Part shown: one piece after another, positions 10,560 through 18,647 of the stretch
Numbering within the stretch: position 1 is the stretch's first letter
How the letters are laid out: every line of letters starts with the position of its first letter
From: Trichomonas vaginalis G3
Lineage: Eukaryota > Parabasalia > Trichomonadida > Trichomonadidae
Length of the DNA: 64,000 nucleotides
Reading direction: 5' to 3'
Assembly (NCBI RefSeq): GCF_026262505.1
Contig: NC_067203.1
Span: 434,001-498,000 of the forward strand
Made by a program: the position numbers and the translations under genes
The notes under the pieces: generated by a model
The model's input: the letters and a program-made list of their open reading frames with translations, nothing else
The model's database searches: none
What the model was told of the DNA's origin: nothing

Positions 10560-10979
10560 ATGACGAAATTCATCTCAGTAAATAAGTACATGACAGAAGT
10601 CAAAGATAAGTTAGCTCCATTCGCTTATTTGAATGTTTACTTCTACAATTTTGAAAAGTCTACATTTGACAAAATTTGGAACATTGCACCAGTTAAGTTT
10701 GCTGTTGTTAGAAAAAGTGGTGCAACTTTTGAAGACTTATACATTGACGGTATGTTGACAGTCAAAGAAAATTTTGACAGAAAGTTCTCAAAACTCGAAG
10801 AAGGTAAAGCATACAAACTTGTTATACCTTATGAACCAAAGAAAGCAGACGACTATGAATATTATGAGTCTAAGATAGTTGAAGTTCAAGGTAAATTGGG
10901 TAAAAAGATTTTAGAGTCTAAGCCAGTGTTTGCTCCTAAAGAGGAAGAGAACATTGACATTGACCCAGAAATGTTCTAA
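10560..10979 (+). CDS. Polinton A: unknown small protein between helicase and ATPase
   Basis: 139 residues, ATG at 10560, beginning MTKFISVNKYMTEVKDKLAPF. The mix of short strands (KFAVVRKSGATFEDLYIDG, GKAYKLVIPYEP) and an acidic C-terminal tail (EEENIDIDPEMF) resembles single-stranded DNA-binding OB-fold proteins with acidic tails, and the gene follows the helicase directly. That reading is only a suggestion; I recognise no named family. It converges with the minus-strand gene ending at 10996. Confidence 0.55.
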   Translation: MTKFISVNKYMTEVKDKLAPFAYLNVYFYNFEKSTFDKIWNIAPVKFAVVRKSGATFEDLYIDGMLTVKENFDRKFSKLEEGKAYKLVIPYEPKKADDYEYYESKIVEVQGKLGKKILESKPVFAPKEEENIDIDPEMF

Positions 10980-10995
10980 AAATAAAATTTTATTT

Positions 10996-11481
10996 TTACA
11001 TGTCATATCTCCCCTTCTCTGGAACTGGTTCAGGTTCTTTCTTCTCTTCTTCTACTTTCTTTTCTTCTACTTTCTTTTCTTCTACTTTCTTTTCTTTCTT
11101 TTCTCTCTTCTTCTTCTTCTCTGGTGGAGTTATGTCAAATTTGGCGCAACCATATTTATGTAAAAGTTCTTTGTCCTTTAATAGCTCATCTATTCTGTTT
11201 TCTATTTCATCTTCAAGAACAGCGCATGTGTCTTCTTTGCATTCTAAGAACTTTTGTTGGACTTCATCTTTCCAATCGGCGTCATCTCTGTCAACAAGTC
11301 TGTCATTGACAAACTTAAAGACTTCTCTGCTTAATGTTTTATGGTTCTTGTCATATTCCCAGAAACAGAACTTTAGAACAAATTCACCTTTCTTGTTTAC
11401 ACTATGTAAGATTTTATGGTCGACAGAAGTTTTAGAGTCAAAAAGCTTGTCTCGAATATAGATAGCGAAATCACTAGACAT
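10996..11481 (-). CDS. Polinton A: unknown protein with Lys/Glu repeat tail
   Basis: 161 residues from ATG at 11481. The N-terminal ~110 residues are globular (MSSDFAIYIRDKLF, FVLKFCFWEYDK, a helical EDEIENRIDELLKDKELL). The tail is a low-complexity Lys/Glu tract with KVEEK repeated three times and then EPEPVPEKG. It starts 36 bases from the packaging ATPase ATG in divergent orientation, so both genes share one A/T-rich regulatory gap. Family unknown. Confidence 0.55.
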   Translation of the reverse strand: MSSDFAIYIRDKLFDSKTSVDHKILHSVNKKGEFVLKFCFWEYDKNHKTLSREVFKFVNDRLVDRDDADWKDEVQQKFLECKEDTCAVLEDEIENRIDELLKDKELLHKYGCAKFDITPPEKKKKREKKEKKVEEKKVEEKKVEEEKKEPEPVPEKGRYDM

Positions 11482-11517
11482 TTTCTAAAAGATAAAAATT
11501 TTAATTTTTCTAAAAAT

Positions 11518-12393
11518 ATGTTAGAAAAAAAGTTTGCTGACATTGACAAGAAATTTGAGAATGTTTTGAAGAAGAACAAGAGGAAGTTAGAAAATGCTCA
11601 GATAAAGCCTATACATGACAAGTTCTTATTTGCTCAGAATGGTATAACAGGTCTAATTGCACCACCTGGGTCGGGTAAGACTTTCACTTATCTTAAAATG
11701 GCTGCACAACAACAAGAACTAGATGAGAAGAACCCATTCTATGAGTTAGTTGTTATTTGTTCGACTTCTGGTCAATTTGACCAAACCGTCAATTCGTTCA
11801 AAGATATTATAAAGAAGTCTAAGTTAGTATGCATAAAGGATACTGAGTTGTTAGATTGGATAAAGAAGTACCAAAGAAGAGTTTTGAAGTATAATGCTAT
11901 AAATGAGTATGTCAATTCGAAGTTTAAAGACCCAAATGAGGAAATGCAGAGAATATTAGAGAAGAAACACTTCAGAAACAAACAGAAAGAGATAGAATAC
12001 ATTTCGAAGAAATTGCAATCTTACGATTGGAAGACTTACCCTCACAGATGTCTTCTTATCTTAGATGACTTTGCTTCTCATCCTTTGTTAAAGAACAGAG
12101 AACAAGACATGTGTCGAATTCTTAAGAAGCTCAGGCACTTTAACATCTCAGTTGTCATTTGTGTACAGACAGCCAAGAGTTTAAGTAAGGATGTAAAGAG
12201 AATACTTACTGATATCATACTTTTCCCCGGATTGTCCGAAGACGATTTCATGGAACTTATGAAAGAGTCCATGGCAGGTAAGTTTGACAGACATGAACTA
12301 TGGGAGAAGTACAAAGTCATACAAGACCCTCATACTTCTTTCAGAATTCATATCTACGCAAACAAAGTTCAAATTGTAAAAAGTCAAGCGTAA
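11518..12393 (+). CDS. Polinton A: A32-like genome packaging ATPase
   Basis: 291 residues. Walker A is APPGSGKT near residue 49, preceded by the typical LIAPPG strand. Walker B is RCLLILDDFA near residue 178, followed by KNREQDMCRILKKLRHFNISVVICVQTAKSLS, the sensor region of FtsK/HerA-type packaging ATPases such as poxvirus A32 and Polinton ATPases. It should drive DNA into the capsid. I chose ATG 11518 because upstream sequence belongs to the divergent neighbour. The frame is open throughout. B has its own, more divergent version (30215-31042). Confidence 0.9.
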   Translation: MLEKKFADIDKKFENVLKKNKRKLENAQIKPIHDKFLFAQNGITGLIAPPGSGKTFTYLKMAAQQQELDEKNPFYELVVICSTSGQFDQTVNSFKDIIKKSKLVCIKDTELLDWIKKYQRRVLKYNAINEYVNSKFKDPNEEMQRILEKKHFRNKQKEIEYISKKLQSYDWKTYPHRCLLILDDFASHPLLKNREQDMCRILKKLRHFNISVVICVQTAKSLSKDVKRILTDIILFPGLSEDDFMELMKESMAGKFDRHELWEKYKVIQDPHTSFRIHIYANKVQIVKSQA

Positions 12394-12486
12394 AAATGTA
12401 AGTGTTTGAGTCTTAGTCTGTTGTGGTGCTGGGGCTGTCGGTTCTTCTGGCTTTGGAATGGACTCGGTTGGTGGTACGTCGGACAT
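12298..12486 (-). CDS. Polinton A: short Pro-rich ORF facing outward from minisatellite 1
   Basis: 62 codons starting MSDVPPTESIPKPEEPTAP. The ATG abuts the first repeat of the 22-bp array and the ORF runs away from it into the 3' end of the ATPase on the opposite strand. The same MSDVPP start recurs at the left edge of the second array (about 17122), which argues that the start is conserved. The part overlapping the ATPase may be meaningless. Confidence 0.35.
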   Translation of the reverse strand: MSDVPPTESIPKPEEPTAPAPQQTKTQTLTFLRLTFYNLNFVCVDMNSERSMRVLYDFVLLP

Positions 12487-12902
12487 TGTCTTGAAACAAT
12501 AAAAGACTTGTCTTGAAAAAGTAAAAGACTTGTCTTGAAAAAGTAAAAGACTTGTCTTGAAAAAGTAAAAGACTTGTCTTGAAACAATAAAAGACTTGTC
12601 TTGAAAAAGTAAAAGACTTGTCTTGAAAAAGTAAAAGACTTGTCTTGAAAAAGTAAAAGACTTGTCTTGAAAAAGTAAAAGACTTGTCTTGAAAAAGTAC
12701 GGGTATCGTCTGAAATCAAGACCACTGTTCTCAAATTTGAGAACTTTACACCAAAAAATTTCTTGAAAAATAACGGGTCTTGTCTTGAAAAAGTAAAAGA
12801 CTTGTCTTGAAAAAGTAAAAGACTTGTCTTGAAAAAGTAAAAGACTTGTCTTGAAAAAGTAAAAGACTTGTCTTGAAAAAGTAAAAGACTTGTCTTGAAA
12901 CA
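12487..12902. repeat. Minisatellite 1 (22-bp units) with palindromic centre
   Basis: About sixteen head-to-tail 22-bp units built on CTTGAAAAAGTAAAAGACTT, about ten on the left and six on the right of a unique spacer (about 12699-12775) that holds the perfect palindrome TTCTCAAATTTGAGAA (12728-12743). Units at both outer edges carry the variant TTGAAACA. An ATG-CCGAC start abuts each side and points outward. Units are contiguous with no unique spacers between them, so this is not a CRISPR. Unit length is not a multiple of three, and open frames through it are artefacts. Confidence 0.9.
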
Positions 12903-13097
12903 ATGACCGACATAGACCCAACAGATGAGGCAATCTACCTTATAGAGCTACCTGAGCCATCTTTGGTGTCAAGCTTGAAAAATAAAGAGTGCATTTACTC
13001 TACTTGTTTGAAGTTGTCAAAATACTCTGTTATTTTTTCCTTTAACAATGGCAAATCTTCTTTGAAGGTAAGAATTGTACAACCTTTCATATCATAG
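12903..13097 (+). CDS. Polinton A: short ORF facing outward on the right of minisatellite 1
   Basis: Up to 64 codons starting MTDIDPTDEAIYLIELPEP. The ATG follows the last repeat directly (TTGAAACAATGACCGAC), mirroring the left-hand ORF. The first ~30 codons lie in otherwise empty sequence; the rest overlaps the KilA-N gene antisense. The start of the right-hand ORF of array 2 (MDNIEPLDED) is similar. Product unknown. Confidence 0.35.
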   Translation: MTDIDPTDEAIYLIELPEPSLVSSLKNKECIYSTCLKLSKYSVIFSFNNGKSSLKVRIVQPFIS

Positions 13098-13801
13098 TGT
13101 GTTTGAGGTAACGTATCTTGAACTATCTGTTTAACATCTTCATTTGGAGTCATTGAAATCGGTAAGTTTTCGCGATAGAACCAATTTCTGTCAGATTTGT
13201 AAATCTTAGCAAGGTCGTAAAAGCTTTTGTTGTTTCTTCTGACTAAATGCAACATAACCATATCTTTATCTTCTTCATTTTCCATCTCTTCAGTATAAAT
13301 CATATACTTATAGTTCTTTTCCTTACCTTTTGGTACCGAACGTGGTATTCTTTTCTGAATGCTTTTGTCTTTTGCTTCAAGCTTGTTCTCTAGCTCTTCA
13401 CGTTCTTGTCTATGAATTTCGTCTAACATCATGAAAATATAACAAGCATAGCGAGGTGAAGCCCACATTGCAACAGCATTTACAAGAAGTCTATGTACAT
13501 AATATCCTTTCAAACCATTTGGCAAATTTTTACGATTTTCGTACGGAATCTCGTTCCTCGGTTTTCCGAGGGACGCAAACATATGAGGAAATTCTTCTAA
13601 AAGTTCTTTTGTCTGTTGGTTTTCAAACCAATGGTATGCTTGCTTTGTAGAACGAAGAGCATTCAAAATACTTTGCATTTGGTACATATCGTCTTTGACC
13701 GAACGAATGAGACGTAACTGTTTGTTATACTGAACCCACTCGTATTCTTCATTTATAGCTTCATGAACGATAGCAGTTGTTGTGTTCTCTGTTGTTGACA
13801 T
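12995..13801 (-). CDS. Polinton A: KilA-N/MSV199-like DNA-binding-type protein
   Basis: About 268 residues from the ATG at 13801 (MSTTENTTTAIVHEAINEEY; the B copy starts at the matching codon). The middle carries the KilA-N/Bro-like signature around YYVHRLLVNAVAMWASPRYACYIFMMLDEIHR, the alpha-helical MWASPxY region also seen in the neighbouring KilA-N protein. A charged linker with coiled-coil character follows, then a C-terminal domain with KSFYDLAKIYKSDRNWFYREN. Large DNA viruses use such proteins as DNA-binding regulators. First member of a four-gene minus-strand cluster whose order is also kept in B. Confidence 0.65.
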   Translation of the reverse strand: MSTTENTTTAIVHEAINEEYEWVQYNKQLRLIRSVKDDMYQMQSILNALRSTKQAYHWFENQQTKELLEEFPHMFASLGKPRNEIPYENRKNLPNGLKGYYVHRLLVNAVAMWASPRYACYIFMMLDEIHRQEREELENKLEAKDKSIQKRIPRSVPKGKEKNYKYMIYTEEMENEEDKDMVMLHLVRRNNKSFYDLAKIYKSDRNWFYRENLPISMTPNEDVKQIVQDTLPQTHYDMKGCTILTFKEDLPLLKEKITEYFDNFKQVE

Positions 13802-13892
13802 ATCTGTCTTTATATTCCGGATAAAAAAATAAATAAAAATAAAACTAACTTTATTTTTTCTATCTTTCACAAAAGACCAAAAATAAACGCTT

Positions 13893-14503
13893 TACATGTA
13901 TTTTTCAGCAACTTCGTCAAACAATTTTATAGCTTTATCTATCTCATCTACTTCAAACGTTTCTTTACCTTTTATGGGAGCACCATACATTTTCTCAAAC
14001 TTTTCAAGTAGTTCTGTTTCAGCAGCTCTCATATCGTTAACAAACACAACCTTAACTCTATTGACTGTAGAGTCATATCTTTTAGTTATATTATATGTTC
14101 TTCCTATCTTATATCTTTTTGTATTGAAGTCCTTCGGTTCTGAACGATGTAAAGTAAGCCTTCACTGCAACGTTCCGTATCGAATGAACCATAAGTTATG
14201 AAGTTATATCCAACAACTGGGTCTAACCATAACAAAACTATTGGTATAAGACTTTTGTCAATGAGATATGCTGTAGTTCCATAGAATCTTACCGATATCA
14301 AAAGCTCAGGATTTCTTGTCAAAATTTTCTGAGTTGAAGCATTTCTAACCCAGTCCTTTGCTCTCTTTCCAGATGGTGTTTAGAATGTCTGACAAAGAAT
14401 ATTTTTTGTATTTCTTTGAGTATCTTACGTTTAAATCACCAATTCGAACCACTTTGGTGTTATTGTCTATCTTTCTAACTGTTTCAAACTCAATGTTTAA
14501 CAT
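13893..14503 (-). pseudogene. Polinton A: KilA-N-like protein with GIY-YIG (T5orf172-type) domain, broken
   Basis: Homologous to the intact-looking gene at 37306-37917 in B. The N-terminal part contains KilA-N-like sequence (TSVRFYGTTAYLIDKS and LIPIVLLWLDPVVGYNF regions) and the C-terminal part resembles a T5orf172/MUG113 nuclease-like domain (YKIGRTYNITQRYDSTVNRV, then a conserved AAETELLEKFEKMY helix). Fusions of KilA-N with such domains are known from poxviruses, phages and NCLDVs. Broken here. Confidence 0.6.
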
Positions 14504-14540
14504 TTCTGTTCTTACATACAAAATAAAAAAAATATTTTAT

Positions 14541-15300
14541 AAAAAACTAACTTTATTTTTTCTGTCTTAAGGAAATTCATGAAATTTCATGAGTTTTAGG
14601 CGACCAGGATTTCTTACCTACTCGCTGTTCTTCATGATTTTCATAGAGTTTTATGCAAGACCGAAGGAAGTCGGTCTAGAGAAATTTCACTGTTTTCGTA
14701 CGGAATCTCTTCTCTCGGTTTTTCCGAGGTAAGCAAACATATGCCATTTTACTCAGATTTTTGTGCTGAATTCAGCAAAATAATTTTAGGGTAGAAGGTT
14801 AATCTAACTCTTTTCTAACCTCTTTTCTACCCTCTTGAATTTGTCAAGACTTCTTCGTAAATGTTTTGTCAAGACTTCTTCGTAAATGTTTTGTCAAGAC
14901 TTCTTCATCGTAATGAGCGTAAATCAGACAAAAATATATTTTAGGGTAGAAGGTTAGATCTAACCTCCTTTCTACCCTCTTTTCTACCCCAGTTATTTTA
15001 TAAGCGTTTTACATGGTAAACGTTATTTTTTAAATTTTGTGAAAACTCAATGGTTTGACACAAGCCCTAAAAATTATTTTACTCATGAATTTTCATACGG
15101 AATTCAGCAAAAATAATGTTTAGGGTAGAAGGTTAGATCTAACCTGTTTTCTACCCTCTTTTCTACCCCAGTTATTTTATAAGCGTTTTACATGGTAAAC
15201 GTTATGAATTCGTGAGACTCTAAACAGTTTCGTAGCTTCAATTTCTTCTTTTAGTACATCGAATGTTTTAACGATACCGAAGGTTTCTTTATATTTCTTC
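14541..15300. repeat. Gene-free repeat tract of Polinton A
   Basis: Three copies of the palindromic repeat centred on GGTTAGATCTAACC or a close variant (about 14788-14835, 14941-14990, 15121-15169), each followed by TTTCTACCCTC-type tails. Two copies of the CAAGACTTCTTCGTAAATGT repeat lie at about 14850-14890, and TTATAAGCGTTTTACATGGT occurs twice (14997, 15177). Fragments of KilA-N gene sequence (about 14690-14750) are also present. No intact gene seen. Confidence 0.75.
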
Positions 15301-15306
15301 TTGACG

Positions 15307-16085
15307 TCAGATAGAAGGAAATCTTCTGCTGTTGGATAGTTTTTGTTCAAATTCTAACATGTCCATTTTATCTTCTGCTGGTTTCTCTGCTTCTTTCTTT
15401 AAGTCTGCATAGTCGTTTCTCATACGTTCTATCTCTTTGACGGAGTAGTTATATTTCCTAATTGCCGCTTTACATTTTGAACATTGCGGGTTCATTTTTG
15501 CGTTATATTCTGAAATCTTACCTGCTAAAACAACTAAGGCGTCAATTGCTCTCTTCATCTCAAACATAGCGGGTCTTATTTGTTCGTTCCATACTTTGCC
15601 TCTTCTATCTTTATCTCTTATCTGCCATACACATTCAGCAACTAACGAAACAAAGTTGTCGTAGGTCTTAAATTCTTCAGATTTATATATGTCAGAAACA
15701 TTCTTATATACCATGTCGCAATCTTTGTCCATAACCTTATGGTTGCAATGAAATCCTAGAAACTCATAGTTTACCTTTCGAATGAACTTCTTTATTTCTA
15801 CTGAGTCAGTTGGTTTCACTTCAATTCGTCGAATTCAGAATAGTGAGTTTTTGTTGCTGAATTTCAGGCAATTTGGTAATGGTCAATAATGTCCTGCATT
15901 TCATAAAGATACTGTTCATTTGTTTCATCTTTCGCACTACAGTCTAAATTATTTGTTAAAAGTTCTTGCTTTATCTTCTGGATTTCTGTTTCGAAAGTAT
16001 ATGAAGAAGGAATGAAGCTTTTCATCTCTACTAACATTGACGTAGGATTCATGACTAAAGAGTTTGGTGCTGTTGTTGCTAACAT
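15307..16085 (-). pseudogene. Polinton A: unknown Cys-containing coiled-coil protein of the KilA-N cluster, broken
   Basis: Homologous to the block at 36176-36972 in B. It starts MLATTAPNSLVMNPTSMLVE and later has KIRDKDRRGKVWNEQI, a CxxC pair (PQCSKCKAAIRKYN) and a coiled-coil tail. No known family recognised. It keeps the same place in the order of the cluster in both elements. Broken. Confidence 0.5.
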
Positions 16086-16159
16086 GTTCTTACAATAAAA
16101 ATAAAAAAATATTTTTTTAAAAAAACCAACTTTATTTTTTATTTCGGGAAAACTCATGA

Positions 16160-16410
16160 CAAATTCAAGAGGGTAGAAAAGAGGTTAGAAAACAGGTTAG
16201 ATCTAACCTTCTACCCTAAACATTATTTTTGGTGTAAAATTCATGAGTTTTGGTTGAAAGAATACGGTGGAGCCAAAAGTGGCTCGACCTCAAAACAAGC
16301 ATTTTCTGTATAAAATTCATGAAAATTCAAGAGGGTAGAAAAGAGGTTAGAAAAGAGGTTAGATCTAACCTTCTACCCTAAATTATATTTTTGCTGAATT
16401 CAATAAAAAT
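16160..16410. repeat. Two palindromic GGTTAGATCTAACC repeats in Polinton A
   Basis: Two copies, at 16169-16221 and 16331-16381, in the opposite orientation to the three at 14788-15169, so the repeats bracket the gene at 15307-16085. GAATTCAGCAAAAATA and CATGAAAATTCAAGAG commonly lie beside them. No gene is present between the repeats. Confidence 0.8.
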
Positions 16411-16421
16411 AAATGGTTCAT

Positions 16422-17045
16422 TTACTCACAATATTTTTGTACAAAACGACCCCAAACTTTTAACTTCTTTTCTGCAGCTTCTAATGAAATTTTAGCGAGT
16501 TCATATTCTCTAAATTCTCTCTTTAAATCTTCTTGTTCCCATTGGTCTAGTTCGTATGGAGAATCTCTATAACCAGAACATATCTCACGTTCATGTTCTA
16601 TTTGTTTTTCATGCATTTTTCTAACTTCTTGTTCGAACAAAGGTTTTGCATTCTCTACTGTATCTTCAAGTTCTTCTTCATCTAATTTCTCATGAACTTT
16701 CTTGTCTATGGAGTCCAGAATTTTTCCAACTGCTATACAATATTTTGGAGAAGCCCACATTGCTATATAGTTTACGAGTCTTGGGTCTACATACATTCCT
16801 CTAACCTGTTTGATTTCATCCGGAATTCCTGCATGAATTTTGTATAAAAAGCAACCCGCCGTTTTCCGCGGGTTGGTATATTCTTCACAAAATGCCGTAT
16901 AATACTCTTCCCAGGACTTATTTTCCAACAACCTTCTAAAGTCTTTCCCAAACTGCTGACATATCTTTGTTGCATTTATATAACCATCCTTGTCTACGTA
17001 AGACTTCAATACCGTTGTAAGTGCCTTTTGTGAATGTTTCGCCAT
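16422..17045 (-). CDS. Polinton A: KilA-N domain protein
   Basis: 207 residues, ATG at 17045. Residues ~8-60 carry the KilA-N signature clearly: VDKDGYINATKICQQFGKDF, then RRLLENKSWEEYY. The domain continues to IAMWASPKYCIAVGKILDSI near residue 130. The remainder is a charged helical tail. KilA-N domains bind DNA and are widespread in phages and large eukaryotic DNA viruses as regulators. The frame is open throughout. A fragment of the same gene is present in B (about 35740-35970). Confidence 0.85.
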   Translation of the reverse strand: MAKHSQKALTTVLKSYVDKDGYINATKICQQFGKDFRRLLENKSWEEYYTAFCEEYTNPRKTAGCFLYKIHAGIPDEIKQVRGMYVDPRLVNYIAMWASPKYCIAVGKILDSIDKKVHEKLDEEELEDTVENAKPLFEQEVRKMHEKQIEHEREICSGYRDSPYELDQWEQEDLKREFREYELAKISLEAAEKKLKVWGRFVQKYCE

Positions 17046-17099
17046 TAGATTTGTTCGTGAACGTTTTTGCTTCGACTGTCATTTCAGTTCTTACAATAA

Positions 17100-17565
17100 A
17101 AATAAAAAATATTTTTTGGTGGGACGTCGGACATTCGTTTGTGGCTTAACCGTCGGACATTCGTTTGTGGCTTAACCGTCGGACATTGTCTTGAAACAGT
17201 ACAAATATTGTCTTGAAACAGTACAAATATTGTTCTGAAGCAGTGCAAGTATTGTTCTGAAAAAGTACAAGTATTGTTCTGAAGCAGTGCAAGTATTGTT
17301 CTGAAAAAGTACAAGTATTGTTCTGAAAAAGTACAAATATTGTTCTGAAACAGAAAATTTTTCTCACAAATTGAGAGCTTTTACGGGAAATTTGTTCTGA
17401 AAAAGTACAAGTCTTGTTCTGAAAAAGTACAAGTCTTGTTCTGAAAAAGTACAAGTCTTGTTCTGAAAAAGTACAAGTCTTGTTCTGAAAAAGTACAAGT
17501 CTTGTTCTGAAGCAGTGCAAGTATTGTTCTGAAGCAGTGCAAGTATTTTCTGAAAAAGTACAATG
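17100..17565. repeat. Minisatellite 2 (22-bp units) with palindrome-like centre
   Basis: About sixteen 22-bp units built on TTCTGAAAAAGTACAAGTCT from about 17184. A spacer near 17350-17395 splits them and holds an imperfect palindrome around TTCTCACAAATTGAGAG. At the left edge a GTCGGACAT sequence (the inverse of ATGTCCGAC) occurs three times. The unit is a diverged relative of minisatellite 1 and the layout is the same: array, palindromic centre, array, outward ATGs on both sides. Confidence 0.9.
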
Positions 17566-17730
17566 GACAACATCGAGCCATTAGATGAGGATACAACTTC
17601 CAAACAGAGAGAACCCTTTCCCAAGAATGAACCAAATTCTCAGAGCACTGTTCCACTTCTCGGGTCAGCCGTTCTACATAACCTTAGAAGGCGACATCCA
17701 ACCAGTTCAGTAAACATCTCATTTTAACTC
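17563..17730 (+). CDS. Polinton A: short ORF facing outward on the right of minisatellite 2
   Basis: About 54 codons starting MDNIEPLDEDTTSKQREPFP, directly after the last repeat. Its D-I-x-P-x-D-E start resembles the ORF right of minisatellite 1 (MTDIDPTDEA). Pro/Ser/Asn rich with no recognised domain. The paired layout at two loci is the main reason to take it seriously. Confidence 0.35.
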
Positions 17731-17768
17731 ACTTTTTTTCTATCTTAAGGAAATTCATGAAAATTCAA

Positions 17769-17820
17769 GAGGGTGAAAAAACAGGTGAGAAAACAGGTGA
17801 GATCTCACCACTTCACCTAA
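17769..17820. repeat. Variant palindromic repeat GGTGAGATCTCACC
   Basis: Same layout as the GGTTAGATCTAACC repeats, but every TTAG/CTAA is changed to TGAG/CTCA symmetrically on both arms, so base pairing is kept. The compensating changes suggest that the palindrome itself matters. Confidence 0.7.
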
Positions 17821-17984
17821 AATATATTTTTCAATACTTTTTCAGCACTTTTCCGTAGTTGTATATGAAAGACAATTCGAGATAAAATTTCTTCATCTGA
17901 AATATTTCTACCGGCATTTGTAAAGATATAGTCTAACGGTTTTGTATCTGCTACTTTTGTTCTTTGTTTTTCAACCTGAAGCAT
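17817..17984 (-). CDS. Polinton A: small protein resembling the N-terminus of the 24235 virion-like gene
   Basis: About 55 codons starting MLQVEKQRTKVADTKPLDYI. The start is clearly similar to the first ~28 residues of the gene at 24235 (MLSIEKENSRVATTKPLDEL), so it appears to be a partial duplicate. No separate function can be assigned. Confidence 0.45.
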   Translation of the reverse strand: MLQVEKQRTKVADTKPLDYIFTNAGRNISDEEILSRIVFHIQLRKSAEKVLKNIF

Positions 17985-18009
17985 TTTATATATGTAAAAA
18001 TATACTGTT

Positions 18010-18594
18010 TTAAAATGGTATGCCATATAGCTTCTTGAATTTGTTAAGATATAGTCTAATGTATTTTCCATCTGTATCTCTAGCGTTTACATAAGCACAG
18101 CCTTCCTTAGTAAAACATACTTGTAATTTCCTATAGTTTACGCCGGTATAAAAGTAGAAAGAGTCCTGTTCTTCGCTATAGTAGTAAAACTCAAACGTAT
18201 GCTTACCATAGTCTGTAATTTCAATTGCTTCATCTTCTAGTTCGTCGACAAATTCGAATACTATATCTCGAAAATTGCTTTTGTTCTTATTGTTTTCAGA
18301 ACAAGTGACCCAGCGTAAGTTTTCAAGTCTATTGTCATTTCTTATATGGTTTATATGGTCTACAAAAGGTAGATTGTTAGGGTTCGGTATAAAATGAGTT
18401 GCAATGACAACATGTTTAAGATAGTGTTTCCCACCAACCCTCATCCTAGCATATCCGTTATTTTGCTCCCATTCGCTTAAAACTCTTTTTGTCTTTTTGT
18501 TTCTGACTTCAAATGACTCACAACAGTGAATTTCATATTTCTCATCTAACAAACAAGTTTCCCAACGGTCTTCTCCAACAAACTCAGCGTACAT
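18010..18594 (-). CDS. Polinton A: HNH (homing-type) endonuclease
   Basis: About 194 residues from ATG 18594. The core LPFVDHINHIRNDNRLENLR followed by WVTCSENNKNK is the classic HNH_3 motif (H-N-H with the DNRxENLRW signature) of phage and viral homing endonucleases. A NUMOD4-like start (EDRWETCLLDEKYEIHCC) precedes it and a possible DNA-binding C-terminal region (YRKLQVCFTKEGCAYVNARD) follows. It sits immediately downstream of the polymerase block and could spread by cutting alleles that lack it. The frame is open. Confidence 0.85.
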   Translation of the reverse strand: MYAEFVGEDRWETCLLDEKYEIHCCESFEVRNKKTKRVLSEWEQNNGYARMRVGGKHYLKHVVIATHFIPNPNNLPFVDHINHIRNDNRLENLRWVTCSENNKNKSNFRDIVFEFVDELEDEAIEITDYGKHTFEFYYYSEEQDSFYFYTGVNYRKLQVCFTKEGCAYVNARDTDGKYIRLYLNKFKKLYGIPF

Positions 18595-18647
18595 TTCAAA
18601 TAAAATAAAAAAATGTTTTTTAAAAATATTTTGTTTCATGCAATGTT

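Noticed and set aside
10930-11461. Phe/Ser-rich plus-strand frames opposite 10996-11481
   Set aside because: Antisense to the Lys/Glu tail of the minus-strand gene; low-complexity artefact.
12298-12933. Long open frames running through minisatellite 1 on the minus strand
   Set aside because: The 22-bp unit has no stop in any of the three frames and is not a multiple of three, so the frames are artefacts of the repeat.
12487-17565. CRISPR-like array
   Set aside because: Units are contiguous with no unique spacers, no cas genes are present, and the context is eukaryotic.
17084-17656. Long minus-strand frames through minisatellite 2
   Set aside because: Same reason: a repetitive unit open in several frames, with no conserved protein character.
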